Assembly (NCBI GenBank): GCA_009785015.1
Contig: WQXD01000252.1
Coordinates: 1-5,513 of the forward strand
Length of the DNA: 5,513 nt
Reading direction: 5' to 3'
Source of the DNA: Oscillospiraceae bacterium
GTDB lineage: Bacteria; Bacillota_A; Clostridia; Oscillospirales; WRJC01
Shown here one piece after another: positions 1 to 5,513 of this stretch. The notes below the pieces were generated by a model. The model ran no database searches, was not told the DNA's origin, and worked only from the letters and a program-made list of their open reading frames with translations. The position numbers and the translations under genes are program-made. The number at the start of each line of letters is the position of its first letter. The first letter of the stretch is position 1.

Positions 1-263
1 TCGCCGTGGGGGTTCAGTTTCATGGTTTGGCCCACCACGTTGGCCGATTTGGTTTTGCTCGCCGAAGGGGAGAGCAGCCCCATTTTGTACATGATGAAAA
101 GAAGCCTCCTGTGAGAGGGTTTGAGCCCGTCGATTTCGGGTATGGCCCTCGATTTAATGGCGGTCATGGCGTAGGGCATGAAATTGGTTTCCAGGGTTTC
201 GGTTATCTTCTGGTCGAATACGGCCGCGGGCTCTTTTTTTTGGATTTTTTGATTTTTGGGCAT
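1..263 (-). CDS. parC: Type II DNA topoisomerase subunit A (ParC/GyrA family), N-terminal part only
   Basis: This is the DNA-breaking and rejoining A subunit of a bacterial type II topoisomerase, which works with a GyrB/ParE ATPase subunit to control supercoiling or unlink chromosomes. Reading the minus strand from ATG at 263-261 gives 87 residues before the edge. After a short Lys/Gln-rich tail come MPYAM (29-33), SRAIPEIDGLKPSHRRLL (38-55), KSANVVGQ (72-79) and LNPHG (83-87), matching the conserved start of the breakage-reunion domain. The quinolone-resistance region and the catalytic tyrosine lie beyond the edge. The start is supported by CAGGAG (277-272 on the complement), eight bases before the ATG, and a consensus promoter upstream. 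I recall the IPEIDGLKPSHRRLL plus KSANVVGQTMKLNPHG pattern from the clostridial ParC-like paralogue rather than canonical GyrA. Family assignment is firm; parC versus gyrA is a judgement from 87 residues. Confidence 0.9.
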   Translation of the reverse strand, partial: MPKNQKIQKKEPAAVFDQKITETLETNFMPYAMTAIKSRAIPEIDGLKPSHRRLLFIMYKMGLLSPSASKTKSANVVGQTMKLNPHG

Positions 264-299
264 AAAATTTTCTCCTGTTATTGGATCCTTTTACTTATG

Positions 300-328
300 A
301 TTATACCAAAAAAACACAATTTTGTCAA
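300..328 (-). promoter_or_regulatory. Housekeeping promoter for the topoisomerase gene
   Basis: On the minus strand there is a perfect TTGACA -35 box (328-323), a 17-base spacer and a perfect TATAAT -10 box (305-300). The bases just before the -10 box read TGG, so it also has the extended -10 TGn motif. Initiation would be expected near 293, giving a leader of about 30 bases to the ATG at 263. This matches the vegetative sigma factor consensus at every position. That it drives the divergent topoisomerase gene is inferred from position and orientation. Confidence 0.88.
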
Positions 329-405
329 GCAAAAAAGAATATTTATTCGAATTATTTTTTCGTTTTTCGAGGCAATATTTTTTATGCCCAAACCTCCATT
401 TATTA

Positions 406-434
406 TTGCATTTTTCGCTTGTATATGATATAAT
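406..434 (+). promoter_or_regulatory. Housekeeping promoter for the ybeY-era-recO-glpK-capA cluster
   Basis: On the plus strand TTGCAT (406-411) is followed by a 17-base spacer and a perfect TATAAT (429-434). TG at 426-427 forms an extended -10 motif. The -35 box differs from TTGACA at two positions. A second TATAAT follows immediately at 435-440, and TATGAT lies at 424-429, so the exact start point is uncertain. Initiation is expected near 441, leaving a leader of about 40 bases before ybeY. No other good promoter was seen between the five plus-strand genes. Confidence 0.82.
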
Positions 435-483
435 TATAATATGACCCGTTTGATTTATCGTAAAAACAAAAATAAGGGGTATT

Positions 484-915
484 ATGACAGACCATGCAAT
501 AAATATAAGGGGACCGGCGAAATACAAAAAATATATAAAAAAAGCGGTGCTTGCCGCGCTTGAGTACGAAAAAACGGACTATGAGTGCGAGATAAACGTC
601 GAGGTAACGGACGACCGGAAAATACAAAAATTAAACAAACAGTATCGCCAAAAAGACTGTCCCACAGATGTGCTCTCTTTTTCGATGAATGAAATAAATC
701 CGGAGAACGGCAAAACCCAGCTGGGCGATATCGTCATATCGGTGGAGACCGCGAGAAAACAAAGCGAGGAATTCGAAACGGGCTTAGAGGGCGAGCTGAT
801 GTTTCTGGCGGCGCACGCCGCGCTCCATCTGCTCGGTTACGACCATGAAATTTCCGAAGAGGACGATTTTGTCATGAGGGAAAAACAAAAGGAGATTGCC
901 AAAATTTATGAGTAA
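484..915 (+). CDS. ybeY: Endoribonuclease YbeY, rRNA maturation factor
   Basis: YbeY is a cytoplasmic zinc-dependent endoribonuclease needed for 16S rRNA 3' end maturation and 30S quality control. The 143-residue product has normal length for the family. It shows PTDVLSF (about 60-66), the LGDIVIS strand (about 80-86), and the signature HAALHLLGYDH at 111-121, where H111, H115 and H121 are the three predicted metal ligands. The residue after the first His is Ala; most homologues I recall have Gly there (HGxLHLxGYDH), a mild deviation that should not disturb zinc binding. The ATG start is preceded by AAGGGG (474-479) with a short four-base gap. It is the first gene after the promoter at 406-434, and its end overlaps the era start by eight bases, consistent with translational coupling of two 30S biogenesis proteins. 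In many Firmicutes dgkA and cdd sit between ybeY and era; they are absent here. Confidence 0.97.
   Translation: MTDHAINIRGPAKYKKYIKKAVLAALEYEKTDYECEINVEVTDDRKIQKLNKQYRQKDCPTDVLSFSMNEINPENGKTQLGDIVISVETARKQSEEFETGLEGELMFLAAHAALHLLGYDHEISEEDDFVMREKQKEIAKIYE
889..895 (+). promoter_or_regulatory. Ribosome binding site deciding the era start
   Basis: AAGGAGA at 889-895, inside the end of ybeY, is the only good Shine-Dalgarno sequence near the start of era. An in-frame TTG at 896 abuts it and is too close to be used. The in-frame ATG at 908 lies 13 bases after GGAG, at the long end of the usable range, and gives an N-terminus (MSKKTVFAAIAGRPNVGKS) that fits Era. The ATG is therefore preferred over the four-residue longer TTG form. 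Confidence 0.7.
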
Positions 916-1807
916 AAAAACTGTGTTCGCGGCGATTGCGGGACGGCCCAACGTGGGCAAATCCACCCTGTTAAACGCGCTGATGGGCGAAAAAATTTCG
1001 ATAATATCAAAAAAGCCGCAGACCACCAGAAACAGGATAACGGGGATTTTGACCAAAGGCGAAACGCAGTATGTGTTCTTTGACACGCCCGGCTTGCATA
1101 CGCCGAAGTCGCTTCTGGGCAAATATATGGACAAATCGGCAAAAAAAACGATCGGCGAAGTCGACGCGGTCGTTTTGATGGTTGAACCGCTTGCGAAAAT
1201 CGGCGAAACCGAAAGGGAAGTGCTCGAAAAAACAAAGGCGGATAAAACCCCTGTGATTCTGGTCATAAACAAAATCGACACGATTCAAAAAGAAAAAATC
1301 CTCGAAATAATCCAAGTGTACTCCGAAAAGTACGAATTTTCGGCGGTGCTGCCCATTTCCGCCCTGAAGGACGAAGGGGTGGAGCTTGTCATATCGGAAC
1401 TCGGCCGCCATCTTTCGGAAAGCGAGTTTTTTTTCCCGGAGGATATGATAACAGATCAGCCCGAACGCCAGATCGCAGCCGAAATAATACGCGAAAAGGC
1501 GCTGAGGCTGCTCGACGCGGAGGTCCCGCACGGGATAGGCGTTTCGATAGAAGGCTTCGATTCCCAAAAAAACGGGGAGTTTGTAAATATACGGGCCGAG
1601 ATATTCTGCGAGAGGGAATCGCATAAGAGCATAATAATAGGAAAACAGGGGGAAATGATAAAAAAGATAGGCACATACGCGAGGCAGGATCTGGAAAAAT
1701 TTTTCGGCGCCGGGATTTACCTCGATTTGTGGGTAAAAGTGAAGCAGAAATGGCGCGAAAAACAAAGCATGCTTTCGAATTTGGGATATAACGAAAAAGA
1801 TTTGTGA
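908..1807 (+). CDS. era: GTPase Era, 16S rRNA-binding ribosome assembly factor
   Basis: Era is an essential GTPase that binds the 3' end of 16S rRNA and helps finish the small ribosomal subunit. The 299-residue product has the family's usual length and two-domain structure. In the GTPase domain I see G1 GRPNVGKST (12-20), a G2 region with KPQTTRNRITG (36-46), G3 DTPGLHTPK (59-67), G4 NKID (121-124) and G5 SAL (151-153). The C-terminal KH RNA-binding domain shows GKQG (245-248) followed by KKIGTYARQDLEKFF and LDLWVKVKQKWRE, all standard Era features. All nucleotide-binding motifs are intact. The ATG at 908 is chosen over an in-frame TTG at 896 because of ribosome binding site spacing. It overlaps ybeY by eight bases and ends six bases before recO, so all three are probably cotranscribed and coupled. 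Confidence 0.98.
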   Translation: MSKKTVFAAIAGRPNVGKSTLLNALMGEKISIISKKPQTTRNRITGILTKGETQYVFFDTPGLHTPKSLLGKYMDKSAKKTIGEVDAVVLMVEPLAKIGETEREVLEKTKADKTPVILVINKIDTIQKEKILEIIQVYSEKYEFSAVLPISALKDEGVELVISELGRHLSESEFFFPEDMITDQPERQIAAEIIREKALRLLDAEVPHGIGVSIEGFDSQKNGEFVNIRAEIFCERESHKSIIIGKQGEMIKKIGTYARQDLEKFFGAGIYLDLWVKVKQKWREKQSMLSNLGYNEKDL

Positions 1808-1813
1808 TTTGTT

Positions 1814-2612
1814 ATGATTGTAAAAATTAAAGGCTTGGTTGTAAAAACCAGAAACATCAACGAAAACGACAAATATCTGACCGTGCTCTGCGAGGAATAC
1901 GGAAAAATTTCGTTTAAAGCGGCGGGCGTGCGCAATTTCAAAAACAAAAATATAGTGGCCGCGCAGCCGTTTGCCTACTGCGAATTCACGCTGTTTAAAA
2001 CCCCGTCGTTTATCAGGATGAACGAAGCCCAGATAATCGAAGGTTTTTACGGTATGAGAACGGATGTGGCTTCGCTGGCGCTCGCAGTTTATCTTTCGGA
2101 CATAGCCTCGGTGATATGCGTGGAAGAGCAGGGACGACGGGGATATTTTGAGGCTGCTCCTGAATTGTTTGTATATGATATCAAACAAGAAGATGCAAAA
2201 TAAAACGATAAAAGCGGTTTTTGAACTAAAAGCTCTGACAAAATCGGGCTTTATGCCGGCTCTGGATGAATGCGAAATATGTGCCCGCAAAAGTTTCGGC
2301 GGGGATATGACGGTATTTTTCGATTTCATAGGCGGAAACCTGCTTTGCGGCGACTGCATAGGCACATCAAACCAAACCGAAGAAAACGGGGAAAACGAGG
2401 AAAAATCGCAAAGAAAACTCGCGCGCATATCGGAAGACACGCTGAGCGCGCTGCGCTTTATCACAACTGCGCGCGACGAGAAATTATTTTCCTTCAGCCT
2501 GCACGAGGATATAATGGGAGAATTATCGAGGATCTGCGAAAAATATCTGCTCGAGCAGCTGGGCATGAATATGGATTCGCTGAAATATTACAAAACTTAT
2601 GAAAATCAGTAA
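1814..2612 (+). pseudogene. recO: DNA repair protein RecO, interrupted by a one-base frameshift
   Basis: RecO loads RecA on single-stranded DNA together with RecR in the RecF recombinational repair pathway. The first reading frame (1814-2203) gives an N-terminal OB-fold beginning MIVKIKGLVVKTRNINENDKY, with YGKISFKAAGVR, and ends at a stop after 129 residues, its last 23 or so unlike RecO. The rest of the protein is in the +1 frame to 2612: LRLLLNCLYM, VFELKALTKSGFMPALDECEIC and LLCGDC, the RecO helical and zinc-binding part. Removing one G from GGG at 2131-2133 joins the frames into a 265-residue RecO, with predicted zinc ligands C153, C156, C178 and C181. A somewhat long Glu/Asn-rich linker follows the second pair. 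The ATG at 1814 has only a weak ribosome binding site and probably relies on coupling to era. The break could be a true mutation, a sequencing or assembly error, or, less likely, programmed frameshifting. Identity is firm; functional status is open. Confidence 0.9.
2131..2133 (+). other. Probable site of the recO frameshift (extra G)
   Basis: The upstream frame reads Val-Glu-Glu-Gln (103-106) and then leaves RecO-like sequence. With one G fewer in this GGG run the reading becomes VEEQDDGDILRLLLN, matching the acidic loop followed by a leucine-rich helix expected in RecO. The overlap of the two frames limits the indel to about 2115-2147, because the second frame has a stop at 2112-2114 and good RecO sequence resumes by 2145. 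The GGG run is the simplest place, but the GGGG run at 2139-2142 cannot be excluded. Confidence 0.75.
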
Positions 2613-2622
2613 CTCACTATGT

Positions 2623-2628
2623 AAAGGA
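2623..2628 (+). promoter_or_regulatory. Ribosome binding site deciding the glpK start
   Basis: AAAGGA lies nine bases before the ATG at 2638. A longer in-frame reading from ATG 2599 would start inside recO and add 13 residues with no similarity to glycerol kinases and no good ribosome binding site. The start at 2638 gives [16 protein letters not shown], the normal glycerol kinase N-terminus. Confidence 0.88.
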
Positions 2629-2637
2629 CAAAATACC

Positions 2638-4128
2638 ATGGGAAAATACATAATGGCCTTGGATCAGGGGACTACGAGTTCCCGCTGCGTCATATTTGAC
2701 AAAAACGCACAAATCGTAAGCTTATCCCAATCGGAATTCCCCCAATATTATCCGGGGGACGCCATGGTGGAGCAAAACGCGCTGGAAATCTTAAAAACGC
2801 AGCTCGATTCGGCCAAGAAAGCCATGCGGCAAATCGACGCGTCGTACTCCGACATCGCCGCCCTCGGGATTGCCAATCAGAGGGAAACCGCCGTGATCTG
2901 GAACAAAAACACGGGAATCCCGGTATATAACGCCATAGTCTGGCAGTGCCGCCGCACCGCCGAATTTTGCAAAAGGCTCATAAAAGAAGGCTGGGGAAAA
3001 AAGATAAAAAACAAATGCGGGCTTTTAGCCGATCCGTATTTTTCCGGGACAAAGATAAAATGGATTTTGGACAATGTGCCAAACGCGCGAAAACAGGCCG
3101 AAAACGGAGAGCTTTTATTCGGCACGATCGATTCCTGGCTGATCTGGAACCTGAGCGGGAAAAAACTTCACGTCACGGATTATTCCAACGCCTCGCGCAC
3201 CATGCTGTACAACATATTCGAGCTCAAATGGGACAGGGAAATTTTACAGCGATTGGATATCCCCGAATGCATCCTGCCCGAAGTGAAGCCTTCGAGTTTG
3301 ATTTACGGCGAAAGCGACCCTTCGGTTTTCGGCGGGCCGGTTGTGATCTCGGGCGTCGCCGGCGACCAGCAGGCGGCGTTGTTCGGGCAGGGCTGCCACA
3401 TTCCGGGAAGCGTGAAAAACACATACGGCACGGGTTGTTTTTTGCTTATGAACACGGGCGAAACCCCGGTGGTCTCTTCCAAAGGGCTGCTCACGACCAT
3501 CGCCTGGGGGATAGGCGGCAGAGTCGAATATGCCCTGGAAGGCTCTGTTTTTTCTGCGGGTTCGGCCGTGCAGTGGCTGCGCGACGAAATGAAAATGATA
3601 GAAAGCGCGCCCGAATCCGAATATTGGGCAAATTCGGTAAACGATACAAACGGCATATATTTCGTGCCCGCCTTCACGGGGCTCGGCACGCCGTACTGGG
3701 ACGCGTACGCGAGAGGCGCCGTACTGGGGCTCACCCGAAGTTCCGGCAAGGGCCATTTTATCCGCGCCGTGCTGGAATCGCTGGCTTACCAGACCGCGGA
3801 CCTTTTGGAGGCGATGCGATCGGATTCGGGCATTTCGCAAAAAACGCTGAAAGCGGACGGCGGAGCCTGCTCCAACGATTTTTTGATGCAGTTTCAAGCG
3901 GATATAATCGGAGTCCCGGTGCAGCGTCCGGTTTGCGTCGAATCCACCGCGCTGGGAGCGGCTTATCTCGCGGGACTTGGCGCGGGTTACTGGAAAAAGG
4001 ACGAAATTTCATCAAAAGGCTCCGTTGCCAAAATATTCGAGCCGCAAATCGGAGATCCGTGCCGCGCCGAACTCTTAAACGGCTGGCACAGGGCGGTAAA
4101 ACGCTCTCTTAAATGGGTGGAGAAATAA
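2638..4128 (+). CDS. glpK: Glycerol kinase
   Basis: GlpK phosphorylates glycerol with ATP to sn-glycerol 3-phosphate in the cytoplasm, feeding phospholipid synthesis or, through glycerol-3-phosphate dehydrogenase, glycolysis. The 496-residue product has the standard family length. It shows the phosphate loop DQGTTSSR (9-16), glycerol-contacting NQRETAVIW with R82-E83, WQCRRT, Y134, [10 protein letters not shown], the catalytic aspartate D243 in [39 protein letters not shown] and the adenine-side DGGACSN (407-413), then [12 protein letters not shown]. All catalytic motifs are intact. In many Firmicutes a histidine in the loop before AGDQQ is phosphorylated by HPr; here the loop after PEVKPSS contains no histidine, so PTS control seems to be missing. 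The gene starts 25 bases after recO and ends three bases before a capA-like gene; no glpF, glpD or glpP is visible, which is atypical. Same-strand packing suggests it belongs to the operon. Confidence 0.98.
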   Translation: MGKYIMALDQGTTSSRCVIFDKNAQIVSLSQSEFPQYYPGDAMVEQNALEILKTQLDSAKKAMRQIDASYSDIAALGIANQRETAVIWNKNTGIPVYNAIVWQCRRTAEFCKRLIKEGWGKKIKNKCGLLADPYFSGTKIKWILDNVPNARKQAENGELLFGTIDSWLIWNLSGKKLHVTDYSNASRTMLYNIFELKWDREILQRLDIPECILPEVKPSSLIYGESDPSVFGGPVVISGVAGDQQAALFGQGCHIPGSVKNTYGTGCFLLMNTGETPVVSSKGLLTTIAWGIGGRVEYALEGSVFSAGSAVQWLRDEMKMIESAPESEYWANSVNDTNGIYFVPAFTGLGTPYWDAYARGAVLGLTRSSGKGHFIRAVLESLAYQTADLLEAMRSDSGISQKTLKADGGACSNDFLMQFQADIIGVPVQRPVCVESTALGAAYLAGLGAGYWKKDEISSKGSVAKIFEPQIGDPCRAELLNGWHRAVKRSLKWVEK

Positions 4129-4131
4129 AAA

Positions 4132-5513
4132 ATGAAAACAAGAAAATTCGTGAAAATTGTGAATTCGGCCGCCGTCTTTTTGTTCGCCGCGGCTCTGACG
4201 GCCGTTTTCGGATGCGGGGTGATGCCGGGCTTTAATTCAAATGACATCGAAGCGCTGACCTTCGCCTCGCAAAACAATTATGAAAGAAACGATATCTTCG
4301 TCGAAGGACAAAATTCGGCGCCGAAACCCACAATCCCGGCACAAGAAACAGAACCCGCGGAGGCGGAGACAGAAACAAAAACCGCGGAAACGACGCAGGC
4401 GGCACAGGCGACCGAGCCGCCGAAATTGACCGAGGCGCCGCAGACGGCAAACACAAAAGACGAAACGGTGCGCTTGAGTTTTTTGGCCGCGGGGGACAAT
4501 ATAATGCACCTGAATATGATCAACGACGCGCAGGAACGGGCCAAAGCAGGCGAAAGTTTCAATTTCAGGGAGATGTACCGGGACATAGAAAATTTGGTGA
4601 AATCCTATGATATCGCCCTTGTCAACGTGGAAACCCCGATAGCGGGCGACGAATTCAAATATGACGGCTACCCCAATTTCAACACCCCGAAGGAAAACGC
4701 CTTCGCGCTCATGGACATAGGGTTCAATATAGTAAACACCGCGAACAACCACATGCTCGACAAATGGGAAAAAGGCTACCAAAACAGCATAGAATTCTGG
4801 GAGGCGCAAAAAAGCGTGCTGCAGATCGGAAGTTTTCGCAACCGGGAGGAATTTGAAAACGTAAAGATATACAGAAGAGAAGGGGTGAGCATCGCGTTTT
4901 TGTCGTATACATACAGCACCAACGGAATGACGCTTCCCGCAAACAGCGCCATGGTGATCCCGTATATAGATTTCAATACAATCGAAAGGCAGGTAAAAGC
5001 GGCCAGGCCGCTGGCGGACTTTTTGTTTGTGGTGATGCACTGGGGGGACGAAGACAGCTTTACGCCCAATCAGCAGCAGCGAAATCTGGCGCAGATGATG
5101 GTGGACAACGACGTGGACGTGATACTCGGAATGCACCCGCACGTTTTTCAGGAGACGAAATGGGTGGCCCGGCCAAACGGCAAAAAAACCCTCATAACAT
5201 ATTCGATAGGCAACATGATATCGGGGATGCTGGGAGCAAAGAACATGATAGGCGGATTTTTGAGTTTCGACATAGTGAAAACCACAAAAAACGGCTCGGT
5301 TGAAACCGCGGTTGAAAACGTGGAGATGATTCCGATTATGACCCATTACAACATGAAAAGAAAAGGCTTTCAGATATACAGGTTCGAGGATTACACCGAA
5401 GAACTCGCGAAACTCCACGGGAATATAAATTCCGACAATAAATTCTCGTATAAATACATAAAAGACTTGATAGTGCAGAATGTGGCCCCCGAATTTTTAA
5501 GCGATTTTTATAA
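4132..5513 (+). CDS. CapA-family metallophosphatase-like lipoprotein, C-terminus cut off
   Basis: The product resembles CapA/PgsA proteins (PGA_cap domain, calcineurin-like phosphoesterase fold), linked to poly-gamma-glutamate capsule in Bacillus but widespread with unknown substrate elsewhere. It is open for 460 codons to the edge; the terminal TAA bases are out of frame. Residues 1-27 form a signal peptide (KTRKFVK, then a hydrophobic stretch) ending VFG-C28, a probable lipobox despite Phe at -2. A Pro/Thr/Glu/Ala-rich linker (about 58-113) leads to the domain: AAGDN with D122, NVET with E167, ANNHMLD with N206 and H207, MHWGDE with H303, GMHPHVFQ with H335 and H337, and YSIGN (357-361). 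These match the metal-site motifs of the family. GGAG at 4119-4122, nine bases before the ATG, lies inside glpK, and the intergenic gap is three bases, so it is likely cotranslated with glpK. No capB/capC-like synthetase gene is present, so a capsule role cannot be asserted. The protein is probably anchored on the outer face of the membrane. Confidence 0.9.
   Translation, partial: MKTRKFVKIVNSAAVFLFAAALTAVFGCGVMPGFNSNDIEALTFASQNNYERNDIFVEGQNSAPKPTIPAQETEPAEAETETKTAETTQAAQATEPPKLTEAPQTANTKDETVRLSFLAAGDNIMHLNMINDAQERAKAGESFNFREMYRDIENLVKSYDIALVNVETPIAGDEFKYDGYPNFNTPKENAFALMDIGFNIVNTANNHMLDKWEKGYQNSIEFWEAQKSVLQIGSFRNREEFENVKIYRREGVSIAFLSYTYSTNGMTLPANSAMVIPYIDFNTIERQVKAARPLADFLFVVMHWGDEDSFTPNQQQRNLAQMMVDNDVDVILGMHPHVFQETKWVARPNGKKTLITYSIGNMISGMLGAKNMIGGFLSFDIVKTTKNGSVETAVENVEMIPIMTHYNMKRKGFQIYRFEDYTEELAKLHGNINSDNKFSYKYIKDLIVQNVAPEFLSDFY

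Larger units (their letters stand above)
264..483. other. AT-rich divergent intergenic region
   Basis: This 220-base spacer separates the minus-strand topoisomerase gene from the plus-strand cluster. It holds both promoters and both ribosome binding sites (CAGGAG for the topoisomerase, AAGGGG at 474-479 for ybeY). The roughly 77 bases between the two -35 boxes are rich in A and T runs, as expected for UP elements or curved DNA. Two short symmetric sequences overlap there: GAATA-TT-TATTC (337-348) and ATTCGAAT (345-352). I see no hairpin long enough for a riboswitch or terminator and no small gene. Confidence 0.8.

Noticed and set aside
6..428. A 140-codon plus-strand open frame at the left end
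   Set aside because: Its first half is antisense to the topoisomerase A subunit, whose minus-strand reading is well conserved, and its second half runs through the AT-rich promoter spacer.
2125..2145. Programmed ribosomal frameshifting in recO
   Set aside because: The needed shift is +1, and I see no known +1 slippery codon context or flanking hairpin; RecO is not known to use recoding. Left as a remote alternative only.
1007..2566. A 519-codon open frame on the minus strand opposite era and recO
   Set aside because: It lies wholly antisense to two clearly recognisable genes, has no recognisable domain, and its length is explained by codon bias leaving few stops on the opposite strand.
2148..2612. 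The second recO frame as an independent gene starting at TTG 2148
   Set aside because: It has no suitable ribosome binding site, its first residues are mid-helix of RecO, and it lacks the OB-fold; a frameshifted single gene explains both pieces better.
2946..4112. A 388-codon plus-strand open frame inside glpK
   Set aside because: It is out of frame with an intact glycerol kinase and is very Arg-rich with no domain, so it is a shadow frame.
4129..4131. A transcription terminator after glpK or elsewhere inside the cluster
   Set aside because: Gaps between the plus-strand genes are 25 bases or less and hold no GC-rich inverted repeat followed by a T run.
4237..5418. A 393-codon open frame on the minus strand opposite the capA-like gene
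   Set aside because: The plus strand has a signal peptide and all family motifs. The minus frame is rich in His, Phe, Tyr and Val with no domain, typical of a shadow frame.
5511..5513. The TAA at the right edge as the stop of the capA-like gene
   Set aside because: In the gene's frame the last codon is TAT (5509-5511), leaving two bases, so the TAA is out of frame and the gene continues past the window.

Overview
The window reads as a chromosomal segment of a bacterium in the Firmicutes, most likely a clostridial lineage. This is inferred from the gene set and order (ybeY, era and recO adjacent), the clostridial-style N-terminus of the topoisomerase subunit, a RecO with paired CxxC motifs, strong purine-rich ribosome binding sites, and textbook housekeeping promoters in a very AT-rich spacer. 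Coding DNA is fairly balanced in base composition, with much AAA and ATA. No rRNA, tRNA, CRISPR array, insertion sequence or phage gene is visible.

Layout: positions 1-263 hold the start of a type II topoisomerase A subunit gene (ParC/GyrA family) on the minus strand, cut by the window edge. Positions 264-483 are a divergent intergenic region carrying two near-consensus, extended -10 promoters facing opposite ways. From 484 to the right edge all genes lie on the plus strand and are tightly packed: ybeY (484-915), era (908-1807, overlapping ybeY by 8 bases), recO (1814-2612, broken by a one-base frameshift near 2131-2133), glpK (2638-4128) and a CapA-family metallophosphatase lipoprotein (4132 to the edge, incomplete). 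I see no terminator hairpin between any of these five genes, so one transcript from the promoter at 406-434 is the simplest reading.

Functionally the first half of the cluster is housekeeping: YbeY and Era both act in 16S rRNA maturation and 30S assembly, and RecO acts in RecF-pathway recombination. The second half is less expected: glycerol kinase and a cell-surface CapA-like protein follow with almost no spacing, joining glycerol phosphorylation and a surface protein to the ribosome and repair genes.

I do not see a previously undescribed system. The best leads are the recO frameshift, the paired consensus promoters, the unusual gene neighbourhood of glpK and capA, and the apparent loss of the histidine by which the phosphotransferase system controls GlpK in many Firmicutes.
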